A stretch of 64,000 nt of DNA from CAYYYP01 sp964475985 (GCA_964475985.1 CAYYYP010000007.1:42802-106801), one strand, 5' to 3'; shown: positions 44,094-53,329, counted from the stretch's first letter. Notes: generated from the letters alone by a model not told the origin. A program made the numbers and translations.

Positions 44094-45218
44094 TCAAGCG
44101 GATGCCTCGGGCAAACGTCGAAGAGGAGCCGGCTCAGGCGTCTCCTTTGGTTCGGTCGCGGCGGCGACCGAATCGATGGATGCCATGGCCGCCGTTCCGG
44201 TATCGGAGGTGATGGCCTTTACGTTTGCTTCATCCTCGGCCGTAAGCGGTAAGTCACCGTAGAGAAGTTCGTTGGATAGTCCCTTGATGTCAGTGGCTCC
44301 CATGCCCTTAGCATTGATGGCCCAAACCGTAGCGCGTTGTTTGGTCGCTTCATTGAAGTCAACGCAACGACTCACTACGGTGTTGGTGCAGAAGTCCGCA
44401 AACTGGGTACGCAATTCACCTAAAACTTCCTGGGATATGACTTCACGGTTGTCATACATATTCGGGATGATCTTCACTTCCAGTTCCCGCCTAAACTCCC
44501 TCTCCATATGTTCAATGGTGGTCATGACCAAACTCATTCCGTGGAAGCTTAACGGGTTGGTCGCGCAAACCACGGAAACTAAGTTCGAGGCCACTAACAT
44601 GGATCCATTAAGGATGGACGCCGCAGGATTCGTATCCGCCACGATCAAGTCGTAGTTGTGCGCAATCTTTGCGATGGCTTCCGCTAAACGATATTCCCGC
44701 CTCGTTTTATTATTGAGGGGAATTTCGATATTACAGAGACCAAGATTTGCAGGAATGAGATCAAGGCCCGGTGCCACGGTCATGATCGCATCCTGGATGG
44801 GCAAGTCATTGATGAGAACATCGTAAATACTTGGCCTTTCGTGGGCGTCTAGTACGTCGATGTTCACCGTAAGGTGGCCTTGGCCATCAAGGTCGATGGC
44901 GAGCACATTCAAACCCATGATGGCCGCATGCATGGAGTACTGCGCCGTCATGGTGGACTTTCCCGTGCCGCCTTTTACGTTATAAAACATCTGAACTTTG
45001 TGTTCAGGTGCGACCTGGTCGCCACGGCGACCGAAACCGTTTCGAAAAAAAGCCCTCGAAGCGTCAAATGAGATGTATTTACGTTCGATATGCCCCACTT
45101 TTTTCTTCGTGATGGCTAATTTACCTTCGGCTTCAAGCACCGGAATTTGTGATTTGTCGATATCTGCGAGTCTGGCGAACTCGGCAGGAGTGAAAAGTAA
45201 GTCTTTTAATGCTGTCAT
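44094..45218 (-). CDS. parA: ParA-family partition ATPase with N-terminal HTH-like region
   Basis: A 374-residue ATPase. The deviant Walker A is YNVKGGTGKSTMTAQY near residues 79-94, with the first (signature) lysine present. Walker B region is LNVLAIDLDGQGHLTVNIDVLDA near 106. Residues 1-70 hold a MerR-like pattern (FTPAEFARLADIDKSQIPVLEAEGKLAITKKK) that suggests a DNA-binding helix-turn-helix and autoregulation, as in plasmid-type ParA. The C-terminus is Ala/Pro-rich. GGAGG lies 11 bases before the ATG. Gene order parA-parB on the minus strand; two of the four palindromes fall in this gene. Confidence 0.85.
   Translation of the reverse strand: MTALKDLLFTPAEFARLADIDKSQIPVLEAEGKLAITKKKVGHIERKYISFDASRAFFRNGFGRRGDQVAPEHKVQMFYNVKGGTGKSTMTAQYSMHAAIMGLNVLAIDLDGQGHLTVNIDVLDAHERPSIYDVLINDLPIQDAIMTVAPGLDLIPANLGLCNIEIPLNNKTRREYRLAEAIAKIAHNYDLIVADTNPAASILNGSMLVASNLVSVVCATNPLSFHGMSLVMTTIEHMEREFRRELEVKIIPNMYDNREVISQEVLGELRTQFADFCTNTVVSRCVDFNEATKQRATVWAINAKGMGATDIKGLSNELLYGDLPLTAEDEANVKAITSDTGTAAMASIDSVAAATEPKETPEPAPLRRLPEASA
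44154..44169. promoter_or_regulatory. Palindromic parS-like site 3 (inside parA 3' end)
   Basis: GGTCGCGGCGGCGACC, one mismatch to the consensus GGTCGCCNNGGCGACC. Extended arms TTCGGTCGC and GCGACCGAA. Encodes SVAAATEP of ParA. Confidence 0.5.
45017..45032. promoter_or_regulatory. Palindromic parS-like site 4 (inside parA 5' part)
   Basis: GGTCGCCACGGCGACC, the reverse complement of site 1's core. Encodes GRRGDQVAP of ParA. The two arms match perfectly. Confidence 0.6.
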
Positions 45219-45339
45219 GATCCATTGCCCTCCGTTGCAATTGTGATTTCATTCTCTGAACAATTATTGAGTCTAGACACTTCTTGTGTGCACGCCAATA
45301 GATTTGGTTTATTTTTATCAACAATTCATATTTAAATCG

Positions 45340-46305
45340 TTAACGCTCAGCGACGATGTAGGCGATCCAAGAGTAAGCGTTATCTCCATGGCGCGCGCGA
45401 ATGTAATCATGGCCGTAAAGCGCCTCAGCTTTAGGTTCGATGATTCCCAACTCCTCAAGTCCTGGTGAATTTTTCGAAGTTTTTTCTTCTCGGTTCCGCA
45501 AAATGCGTTTTCTTAAATTTTCGACACCTTCCACTTCCCAATAAACATGCGTTTTGGTGAAGCCTGAATCTATTAAAGCGTCCCTCACTTCGGGCACGGT
45601 CCAAATGCGCCAATCGTAGGTAAAGGCATCTTTAATCCAACTGCGTTTAGGGTCATCCAGTTTGAAGTGAATGGAATAAATCCCATTGTGGGTAACGGGG
45701 TCAAAGTCCCGTTGCTGCCAGTAGTAGGTAAATTTTTCCGGCAATCCAAAAAGCTTCCTTAGCGGAGAGGCTTCCTGGCGTTTAAACTCCCGCACGTTCT
45801 CGATCATGCCGGGGCCACCGGCTAGTTCTAAGATAAATACGCCATTTTTCCTTAGCCCCTTGCGGGCTGCACGGAAATATTCACAGAGGGCCGTCCGTTC
45901 CTTAAAGATAAAAAATGAGAAATTACAGGCGACGGTAATATCGGCGAGCCATTTAGAGAATTTTCCCGGGGGGCGCTTCAGAACATTACCCTCTAAAGGG
46001 AAAACTCTGGCCCGCGCCTCAGGTTTAAGCCTGGGTAAGCAGTGTTTTTTCCCGAAGGCCAAGGGTTCGGGGTCAAGATCCAGGCCTAGGGCTTCATTTT
46101 TTTGATTTCGCTCACTCCACGCGCAAGAAATGGCGAAGGTTCCGCAAAAATCTTCTCGAAGTCGACTGGCTTTTTTACCACGCAGGTCAGAATACATGAG
46201 GTCAAACATGTCGGCGTGTTGTTCGGGGGTCTGAACGGAAGCTTCGTAAAGCACGTATTTGAGTTCCGTTTTAGTAGCCGCATTAGCATTCCAGTTCTTT
46301 GACAT
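45340..46305 (-). CDS. Class I SAM-dependent methyltransferase
   Basis: A 321-residue enzyme. SAM fold: REDFCGTFAISCAWSERN near residue 50, then LGLDLDPEPLAFGK near 73 (ribose-binding acidic residue), NVLKRPPGKFSKWLADITVACNFSFFIF near 105 and GVFILELAGGPG near 155. A conserved FTYYWQQRDFDPVTHNGIYSIHF follows. Substrate unknown. AGGGGCG precedes the ATG. Divergent from acs with only 49 bases between the starts, so their promoters overlap. Confidence 0.85.
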   Translation of the reverse strand: MSKNWNANAATKTELKYVLYEASVQTPEQHADMFDLMYSDLRGKKASRLREDFCGTFAISCAWSERNQKNEALGLDLDPEPLAFGKKHCLPRLKPEARARVFPLEGNVLKRPPGKFSKWLADITVACNFSFFIFKERTALCEYFRAARKGLRKNGVFILELAGGPGMIENVREFKRQEASPLRKLFGLPEKFTYYWQQRDFDPVTHNGIYSIHFKLDDPKRSWIKDAFTYDWRIWTVPEVRDALIDSGFTKTHVYWEVEGVENLRKRILRNREEKTSKNSPGLEELGIIEPKAEALYGHDYIRARHGDNAYSWIAYIVAER

Positions 46306-46354
46306 TGATCAAGCGCCCCTTTGCAAGAATTGCTCAGATTGTTACAACGATTTC

Positions 46355-48307
46355 ATGACTTCCTCCACAAACTCTCTCATTCCCATTGATCCAAAATTTG
46401 CGAGCCAAGCCCATATCACCAAAATGGCCTACGATTCGCTCTATAATGAGTCGGTGGCCAACCCAGAAAAATTTTGGGCAAAGGTGAGTGAGCGGCTGGA
46501 CTGGATAAAGCCTTTCACCAAAGTGAAGGACACGCGGTTTGAAAAACCAGTGCACATTCGTTGGTTCATTGACGGCAAACTCAATGCCTCTGTGAATTGC
46601 GTGGACCGTCACCTAAAAACTAGGGCTAAACAAACGGCTATCATTTGGGAGCCGGATGATGTCAACGCTGCTGCTCAGCACATTACCTATGAAGAACTCC
46701 ATGCGGAGGTCAGCCGCTTTGCAAATACCCTTAAAGCTTTGGGCGCAAAGAAGGGCGATCGGATTACGCTTTATCTGCCCATGATCCCCGAGGCGGCCTA
46801 CGCCATGTTGGCGTGTGCTCGTTTAGGTGCCATTCACTCCGTAGTTTTTGCGGGCTTCTCCGCCAATTCTTTAGCCGACCGGATCCTAGACTGCCAAAGT
46901 AACATTATAGTGACAGCCGATTTCAGTATGCGAGCCGGTAAGGCGCTGCCGCTTAAGGCACAAGTGGATGAAGCTCTGTTGCTCGTGAGAAAGGCTCAGC
47001 CCGCTCTAAATATAAATAATTTAGTCGTGCAGCGTTATCCCAGCGCCCCTTGCGATATGTTAAAAGGCAGGGATTTTTTCTACGGTGAACTTTCCGCCAC
47101 GCAGTCTACGGTTTGTGAAGCAGAAATCATGGATGCGGAAGATCCCCTCTTTATTCTTTATACTTCCGGTTCCACGGGTAAACCAAAAGGCGTCTTGCAT
47201 ACGACGGGCGGTTACCTTTTATACTCGGCCTACACGCATGAAATAGTTTTTGATTATAAGGAAGGCGACGTGTACTGGTGCACCGCCGATATCGGCTGGG
47301 TTACGGGTCATTCTTATTTTCTCTACGGTCCACTTGCTAACGGTGCCACCACTATAATGTTTGAAGGCGTGCCTACGCACCCCGATGTTTCAAGGGTCTG
47401 GAAGGTGATCGATCGACATAAAGTAAATATATTTTATACGGCGCCAACTTTGATTCGCAGTCTCATGAAGGAGGGCGATGGGCCCGTCAAAAAAACCTCA
47501 CGCAAAAGTTTGAGGGTATTAGGTAGTGTGGGTGAACCCATAAATCCCGAGGCCTGGCTTTGGTACCATGAAGTAGTGGGCGGCAAAGAATGCCCGCTTG
47601 TTGATACTTGGTGGCAAACGGAAACGGGTGGCATCCTCATCTCAGCGCTCCCTGGCGCCATGGACTTAAAGCCAGGATCGGCCGCAAAACCTTTTTTTGG
47701 AATCAAACCGGTTATTCTCGGCAAGGGTGGCGACTCTCATTTATGCATCGCAGATTCCTGGCCAGGGCAAATGAGAACTGTTTATAATCAACATTCCCGT
47801 TTTGAGGAAATTTATTTCTCAGCCTACCCAGGTTACTACTTTACGGGCGATGGCGCACACTTGGACCCCGATGGATATTTTTGGATTACGGGCAGAGTGG
47901 ACGATGTGCTCAACGTTTCTGGCCATAGGTTAGGTACGGCAGAAATTGAAAGCGCACTAGTCGGGCATGAGAGCGTAGCGGAAGCGGCAGTCGTAGGGTT
48001 TCATCACGAGATTAAGGGCCAGGGAATTTACGCCTTCGTCACTTTGCGTTCAGGATTTACGCCATCGCCTGAACTTTTAAAAACTCTTACGCAGTGGGTG
48101 AAAAAAACTCTCTCGCCCATCGCCGCCCCCGACGTCATTCAATGGGCGCCAAGCCTTCCAAAAACTCGCTCAGGCAAAATTATGCGCCGCATTCTGCGCA
48201 AAATTGTAAACGGAGAAGAGGATTCCTTGGGCGACACTTCAACGCTTGCGGATCCCAGTGTGGTTACGGATCTTCTGACTCAGGCCCGGGCGCTAAGGAT
48301 CCGGTAA
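46355..48307 (+). CDS. acs: Acetate-CoA ligase (acetyl-CoA synthetase)
   Basis: About 650 residues, the normal length. ATP-dependent activation of acetate through acetyl-AMP. Motifs: ILYTSGSTGKPKGVLHTTGGYL near 266 (AMP-binding), VDTWWQTETGGIL near 420, YFTGDGAHLDPDGYFWITGRVDDVLNVSGHRLGTAEIES near 505, and PKTRSGKIMRRIL near 605, whose lysine is the usual regulatory acetylation site. The frame is open upstream to 46259, but the family start fits 46355. No strong ribosome site. The 3' end overlaps the convergent gene by 44 bases. Confidence 0.95.
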   Translation: MTSSTNSLIPIDPKFASQAHITKMAYDSLYNESVANPEKFWAKVSERLDWIKPFTKVKDTRFEKPVHIRWFIDGKLNASVNCVDRHLKTRAKQTAIIWEPDDVNAAAQHITYEELHAEVSRFANTLKALGAKKGDRITLYLPMIPEAAYAMLACARLGAIHSVVFAGFSANSLADRILDCQSNIIVTADFSMRAGKALPLKAQVDEALLLVRKAQPALNINNLVVQRYPSAPCDMLKGRDFFYGELSATQSTVCEAEIMDAEDPLFILYTSGSTGKPKGVLHTTGGYLLYSAYTHEIVFDYKEGDVYWCTADIGWVTGHSYFLYGPLANGATTIMFEGVPTHPDVSRVWKVIDRHKVNIFYTAPTLIRSLMKEGDGPVKKTSRKSLRVLGSVGEPINPEAWLWYHEVVGGKECPLVDTWWQTETGGILISALPGAMDLKPGSAAKPFFGIKPVILGKGGDSHLCIADSWPGQMRTVYNQHSRFEEIYFSAYPGYYFTGDGAHLDPDGYFWITGRVDDVLNVSGHRLGTAEIESALVGHESVAEAAVVGFHHEIKGQGIYAFVTLRSGFTPSPELLKTLTQWVKKTLSPIAAPDVIQWAPSLPKTRSGKIMRRILRKIVNGEEDSLGDTSTLADPSVVTDLLTQARALRIR

Positions 48308-49334
48308 CCAGAGGTGTAAGTTCAAAGGTGGAAACCGAAGGCCTTTCAACTACAATGATCCGGTTGTCATGGGCTACGACGATTCCGCTTATGATTCCGT
48401 CCGAATCAATGACTTTCTTTCGAAGCTCCCGCCAGGTACGGTCGTAAATACTCGTGGGTGCGTGGTCCTGCATATCGATGAAAATGCGAGTGGGTCTTGG
48501 TTTTTTGGCAAGTCCTGGGTGAAGGCTACTAGATAGTCCAAAAAGCCGAAACGCCCGTTCCGCCCTACGGATGAACGCTTCTCGTTTCCGTTTGGGAAAA
48601 CGATCAAGGGCCGTGAGCTCTAACTTTGGACGTAACCGCATGAGTTCAAAATTCACGAGCCAGCTTTCCACGAACGAAAATTGAATCGCGGCTTCCACGG
48701 CTTTGGTCGCGGCATTGAGCGGATGATTTGCGAACTCTGCAGTTTTGACGCTGAAGTTTTCAATAACCCTACCGGATCGGTCTAAAATGATGCCATCAAA
48801 GCCAGGAACAAACCCACCATATAATGTTGGGGCGAGGATTAACTTGTGACCATAGAGCTCATGAACAAATTCGGCAAACCGAGCCCCGGAACGCAGCTCA
48901 TGAGGGTGGAATCGTTTTTCAATTCCATCAAGCTCAAGAATTTCCTCAAGCGTTGGCCCATTCGTTCTATCTATTTCCTGGTACTTTTTGAGCGAGTCGC
49001 CGACAATGTAAAGCCCCGGCACATCTGACACGGGTATAGTGGTACGTAAAAACTCTCGGCCTTCGATCGCCCCTTGGGTTTCCGCTAAGGTGGAGTTCCA
49101 GGACTCTAAAAGTTCTGCACAGAATGCATGAGGAGAAATCCGTTCGTTATGAAACATCGGATCAAATCCCAATGTCCCAATTTGGCTTTGCCTTTGCCAA
49201 TGTTCCCGTTTTGCAGGCCGGCTTGAGCGCTGCCGCTGATAATTGTGCCTACCGCCCGCTTGGGAACCTTCCAAAAATACCACTGAGTGAAATGTAAAAA
49301 GAATGAATAGAGCCTTAAGCAGTGGTGTCTTCAA
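48264..49334 (-). CDS. Secreted protein of unknown function
   Basis: A 356-residue protein with a TTG start inferred from the frame and a hydrophobic signal (LLKALFILFTFHSVVFLEGSQA). The mature part is charged and lacks recognised motifs. FAEFVHELYGHKLILAPTLYGGF near residue 160 contains HELYGH, which looks like a metalloprotease motif but is not a strict HExxH, so I do not assign it. Overlaps the end of acs by 44 bases, convergently. Confidence 0.55.
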   Translation of the reverse strand: MKTPLLKALFILFTFHSVVFLEGSQAGGRHNYQRQRSSRPAKREHWQRQSQIGTLGFDPMFHNERISPHAFCAELLESWNSTLAETQGAIEGREFLRTTIPVSDVPGLYIVGDSLKKYQEIDRTNGPTLEEILELDGIEKRFHPHELRSGARFAEFVHELYGHKLILAPTLYGGFVPGFDGIILDRSGRVIENFSVKTAEFANHPLNAATKAVEAAIQFSFVESWLVNFELMRLRPKLELTALDRFPKRKREAFIRRAERAFRLFGLSSSLHPGLAKKPRPTRIFIDMQDHAPTSIYDRTWRELRKKVIDSDGIISGIVVAHDNRIIVVERPSVSTFELTPLVTGSLAPGPESEDP

Positions 49335-49411
49335 GTTGCTTGATTTCCCCCGGATGAAAGTTTCCGGCTATGTAGCATAGAAGGCGCACCGCACAAAGGT
49401 ACCCCTTAAAT

Positions 49412-50548
49412 TTAAAAGGAAAGCCCTTCGTAGGGCAGGGGCAGCTGAAATTCTTCATGGCCCTCCAAAAAGCTGCTCACGCTAAAACCAAGAAGCCTTA
49501 TGGGGCGGTTCGGATATTCCAGCTGCAACCTATGAAAGAGGCCAAGGGCCACATGCAGAACTTGTTCATGATCAAGTTTGAGTTCCGGCAGTTTTGCGGG
49601 GTCAAGATAGCCCATAAGGGAAGTCCGGCTGCGGGTCAGGGTTTGAAAATCGGAAAACCGGACTTTCAGGGTAAGGGTCCTTGGGATTCTCTGAAGCTTG
49701 GTTTCAATATCTTCACAAACTTCCTTCACAAGTTCCTTTAACGCCTGTTCCAGTTCGTGGGTTTTTCGTAAATCTTTATCGAAGGTGACTTCCGCACCCC
49801 GGCTTTTGGGGTCCCAGCTGGAATCGACCTCCCGATCATCGTGCCCAAGGGAGAGATCAAATAAAAATGATCCAAATTTTCCAAACTCTTCCACCCAGAA
49901 TTCCCGCGGTTTATTTCTAATTTCTCCCGTGAGGAAAACTCCCAGGGCATGAAGCCGTTCCGCGGTGGAGGGCCCTACGCCCCAAAGTTTTTCTACGGGC
50001 AAATCTTTTAGAAAATTCAAAACTTGTTCTGGCCTCACCACGAAGAGGCCATCTGGTTTTTTATAATCGCTGGCGATCTTGGCGATGAGTTTATTGGGGC
50101 CCACTCCGGCCGACGCCGTAAGGCCCGTCTTGCTTTTGATTTCGTTTTTGATGGCCATGGCAAGTTTCGTGGCACTCAACTCATTATACCGGTTTTCCGT
50201 GACATCTAAGTAGGCTTCGTCCACCGAAAGGCCCTCAACTTTTTCGGTATAACTCTCAAAAATCTCAAACACCTCATTAGAAATTTCTTTGTAACGTTCA
50301 AAATGCGGGCGTACAAAAATCAAACGCGGGCAAAGCCTCTGTGCAACCTTCGAACTCATGGCCGATCTCACGCCAAATTTTCTCGCGGCGTAGGAGGCGC
50401 CCGCGATGACGCCCCTTTTTTCGGGCGAGCCACCCACCACCACCGGCTGACCCTTTAATTCGGGGCGATCGAGCTCTTCGACGCTGGTGAAAAACGCATC
50501 CATATCAACATGAATTATTTTTCTAAGGGGCGTGGTTTGGTCACTCAT
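49412..50548 (-). CDS. dinB: DNA polymerase IV (Y-family)
   Basis: About 378 residues. A low-fidelity translesion polymerase. RKIIHVDMDAFFTSVEEL near residue 9 (catalytic Asp), GVIAGASYAARKFGVRSAM near 46, EGLSVDEAYLDVTE near 100 (catalytic Asp and Glu) and LTASAGVGPNKLIAKIASDYKKP near 135. The C-terminal little-finger region follows (TLKVRFSDFQTLTRS). The frame is open to 50749, but the family starts near MSDQTTPLRKI at 50548. No ribosome site lies before that ATG, and a TATAAT sits 10 bases upstream (see finding). Confidence 0.95.
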   Translation of the reverse strand: MSDQTTPLRKIIHVDMDAFFTSVEELDRPELKGQPVVVGGSPEKRGVIAGASYAARKFGVRSAMSSKVAQRLCPRLIFVRPHFERYKEISNEVFEIFESYTEKVEGLSVDEAYLDVTENRYNELSATKLAMAIKNEIKSKTGLTASAGVGPNKLIAKIASDYKKPDGLFVVRPEQVLNFLKDLPVEKLWGVGPSTAERLHALGVFLTGEIRNKPREFWVEEFGKFGSFLFDLSLGHDDREVDSSWDPKSRGAEVTFDKDLRKTHELEQALKELVKEVCEDIETKLQRIPRTLTLKVRFSDFQTLTRSRTSLMGYLDPAKLPELKLDHEQVLHVALGLFHRLQLEYPNRPIRLLGFSVSSFLEGHEEFQLPLPYEGLSF

Positions 50549-50558
50549 TTTTAATGAT

Positions 50559-50564
50559 ATTATA
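50559..50564 (-). promoter_or_regulatory. Candidate -10 box for dinB (TATAAT)
   Basis: TATAAT on the minus strand, within the palindrome TGATATAATATCA (50555-50567). It lies 11 bases upstream of the dinB ATG, so a transcript starting about 7 bases downstream of it would have a leader of only a few bases. A TTGACA lies 35 bases upstream of it, too far for a -35 box. Confidence 0.4.
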
Positions 50565-50777
50565 TCAGAATGATTTTCGATGGGAGTTTTTCGGCCGCTT
50601 GTCAAGGGTAAGGTTTGGAAAAAATTTTTCCGGAATTTTTTTGTCAGGCTTACGAAAAAAACCTTTGGAAAGCCGCACTGGGCGCGGCGAAAGGGGGTAT
50701 CATAAAAAAGAGAATCATAAAGTTGTCGCATCGTAGATTGACTTTGCAAAATCCTCGCAGTGTCATCTAGACTTAGG

Positions 50778-50813
50778 AGTCTCGCGGCTTTTATTTTTTG
50801 ATTGCGCGAGACT
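50778..50813 (+). promoter_or_regulatory. Perfect 9-bp inverted repeat upstream of nrdA
   Basis: AGTCTCGCG (50778-50786) and CGCGAGACT (50805-50813), spacer 18 bases, 43 bases before the nrdA start. A T-rich stretch (TTTCTATTTTAATTT) follows. It could be an operator, an attenuator or a leader hairpin. It does not match the NrdR box pattern I know. The rest of the 307-base dinB-nrdA gap (50549-50855) shows no other gene. Confidence 0.45.
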
Positions 50814-50855
50814 TTCTATTTTAATTTCACCAGAAAGTAAGGAGAACTTTCATAC

Positions 50856-53303
50856 ATGCAAGTCGTAAAACGGGACGGAAGCCGAGAAGAGGTGAAGATT
50901 GAGAAAATCCTCCATGCTGTGAACCGAGCATGCAGAGGCATTGCGGATGTCGAGGCCATCGAAATCGCAAAGCGCACCATTAATGGACTGCATGATAACA
51001 GCACCACCCAGGAACTGGACGATCTTTCCATCTCCAACGCCGTGATGCTCATGGCCGATGAACCCAACTACTCTAAAGTAGCCGCTCGAATGCTAGCCGA
51101 AAGCATGCGTAAAGAAGTGGGGCGCGATCTCGCCTTTAGGGATTACGTAAAACAAGCGGCCGAGTTCGGTTTAGTCAGCGATTCCGTATTAGGCCTTGCG
51201 CTTAAGGACATTCAATCCATCGAATTTGCCATCCGGCATGAACGTGATGATCTTTTTGAATATTTTGGCTTAAAAACCATTGGCGACCGTTACCTTTTAC
51301 GTCACCCCAAAAATCGTAGGCTCATTGAGCGTCCCCAATGGATGTTCATGCGCGTGGCCCTTGGCCTCTCAAAAACCATCGAAGAGGCCATCGAGTTCTA
51401 TCATGTGGTGAGTCAATTTCATTACATGCCCTCCACCCCAACTCTTTTCAATTCAGGAACGCGTCATCCACAAATGAGCTCCTGTTACTTACTTACGGTA
51501 GGCGATGACAGTCTTGAGGGAATTTATAAAGCCTTCATTGATTGCGCAAAACTTTCAAAGTGGTCAGGTGGCATCGGCATTGATTGGACCTCGGTCAGGG
51601 CCAATGGCGCTCTCATCAAAGGTACGAATGGCCTTAGTAACGGTGTCATACCGTTCCTAAAAGTATTTGATTCCTCCGTTCACGCGGTGAATCAGGGGGG
51701 CAAACGTAAAGGTGCAGCTGCCATTTATTTAGAGCCTTGGCATTTAGATATCGAACCCTTCCTTGAGCTGCGCAATAATACCGGAGCTGAGGAGCGTCGT
51801 ACACACAACTTAAACTTGGCGTTATGGATTTCCGATCTGTTCATGAAACGGGTGGAGGCCGATGCTCAATGGAGTTTATTTACCCCCGACGAAGTGCCTG
51901 GTTTAACCTCAAGTTACGGTGAAGCCTTTGAAAAGCTCTACACAAAGTACGAAGAAGAAGGCAAAGCCCGCAAAACGGTTTCCGCCCGTACTTTGTACGC
52001 ACGCATGCTGCAATCCTTAGCGGAAACCGGCAATGCTTGGATTTGTTTTAAGGATAAGGCGAACTTACGTTCGGCTCAGACTCGCAATCCTGAAAACGTC
52101 ATTCACAGTTCAAACCTCTGCACCGAAATTCTTGAAGTCACCTCTCAGAATGAAACTGCGGTTTGTAACCTAGGTAGCGTTAATCTTTCGTCCTTCATTA
52201 AAGAAGCAAATGGCCACGGCCCAAGCTTTGATTTTGAAAAGTTGGAATCCGTAGTGAGAGTCGCCACCACGTTTTTAGACCGGGTGGTGGATATTAACTT
52301 TTATCCAACTCAAGAAGCTAAGGCCAGTAACCAAAAATGGCGTCCCGTAGGTTTAGGAATCATGGGCTTACAAGACGTGTTTTTTAAACTTGGACTTCCC
52401 TTTGAATCCCAGGCGGCAAAGGATCTTTCCTCAAAAATTTCTGAAGCGATTTATTACAATGCTCTTAAAACCAGCATGAAACTCGCGGAAGAATTAGGTT
52501 CCTTTGAAGGCTTTAATGAATCTCGTTATGCCGACGGTGAACTTCAACCACATCTTGCGCGAAAAAATCAGCCCACCATGCCCGCTTTGCATTACGATTG
52601 GGACGCCCTTGCCTCCGAAGTCAAACGACGTGGACTTCGCAATAGCTTACTCATTGCCATTGCTCCGACGGCAACCATTGCTTCCATCGTGGGAAGTTTT
52701 GAAAGCATTGAGCCGCAAGTCTCAAACTTTTTTAAGCGCGAAACTTTGAGCGGAGAGTTTTTGCAGGTGAATCGTCACCTCATTGCGGCGCTCAAGGGAC
52801 TTGGTTTGTGGAGTACCTCCATGCGCGCAAAAATCATTGGCGCTAACGGCTCCATTCAATCCATCGACGAAATTCCTAGTCATTTGCGTGAGCTTTACAA
52901 AACCGTTTGGGAAATTCCGCAAAAAGAACTCATCGATATGGCGGCGTTACGATCCCCCTTCATTTGCCAATCCCAGAGCTTGAATTTGTTTATCGAAAAT
53001 CCAAGCATTGGCAAACTTTCCAGCATGTATATGTATGCTTGGAAACAGGGAATCAAAACCACCTACTATTTGCGATCCCGCGCAAAAACGGCGATCCAAA
53101 AAACTACGGTTGAGCACGTGAGTGCCGCCCAAGGTGGGGATGGTTCAGGTAAGGCGGTAGGCGCCAGCAATGCTAACCTTGCCATGAGCGCCGTAACTGT
53201 TTCCGTAACCACGGCCGATGCTTCAGGTCAGACAACGTATACTGCCTCCGAAGCACTAGCCTGCAGTCTTGAAAATCCCGATTCTTGCGAAGCGTGTCAA
53301 TAG
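50856..53303 (+). CDS. nrdA: Class I ribonucleoside-diphosphate reductase, alpha subunit
   Basis: An 815-residue catalytic subunit reducing ribonucleotides to deoxyribonucleotides. An ATP-cone allosteric domain is at residues 1-90 (VVKRDGSREEVKIEKI). Then STPTLFNSGTRHPQMSSCYLL near 195, SGGIGIDWTSVRANG near 240, NLCTEILEVT near 420 (active-site cysteine and glutamate) and the C-terminal SLENPDSCEACQ with a CxxC-type thiol pair that reduces the active site. Ribosome site AAGGAG. NrdB follows 26 bp downstream. Confidence 0.95.
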   Translation: MQVVKRDGSREEVKIEKILHAVNRACRGIADVEAIEIAKRTINGLHDNSTTQELDDLSISNAVMLMADEPNYSKVAARMLAESMRKEVGRDLAFRDYVKQAAEFGLVSDSVLGLALKDIQSIEFAIRHERDDLFEYFGLKTIGDRYLLRHPKNRRLIERPQWMFMRVALGLSKTIEEAIEFYHVVSQFHYMPSTPTLFNSGTRHPQMSSCYLLTVGDDSLEGIYKAFIDCAKLSKWSGGIGIDWTSVRANGALIKGTNGLSNGVIPFLKVFDSSVHAVNQGGKRKGAAAIYLEPWHLDIEPFLELRNNTGAEERRTHNLNLALWISDLFMKRVEADAQWSLFTPDEVPGLTSSYGEAFEKLYTKYEEEGKARKTVSARTLYARMLQSLAETGNAWICFKDKANLRSAQTRNPENVIHSSNLCTEILEVTSQNETAVCNLGSVNLSSFIKEANGHGPSFDFEKLESVVRVATTFLDRVVDINFYPTQEAKASNQKWRPVGLGIMGLQDVFFKLGLPFESQAAKDLSSKISEAIYYNALKTSMKLAEELGSFEGFNESRYADGELQPHLARKNQPTMPALHYDWDALASEVKRRGLRNSLLIAIAPTATIASIVGSFESIEPQVSNFFKRETLSGEFLQVNRHLIAALKGLGLWSTSMRAKIIGANGSIQSIDEIPSHLRELYKTVWEIPQKELIDMAALRSPFICQSQSLNLFIENPSIGKLSSMYMYAWKQGIKTTYYLRSRAKTAIQKTTVEHVSAAQGGDGSGKAVGASNANLAMSAVTVSVTTADASGQTTYTASEALACSLENPDSCEACQ

Positions 53304-53329
53304 GTGAGGGTAGAGGATAGGAGATCAAA

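Noticed and set aside
43346..45032. The four palindromes as ordinary coding coincidence
   Set aside because: They encode different peptides in different frames (VATAT, VAAAT, GRRGD) yet share the same 16-bp core, and one is intergenic.
48264..49334. HELYGH as an HExxH metalloprotease site
   Set aside because: One residue too many between the histidines for the zinc motif.
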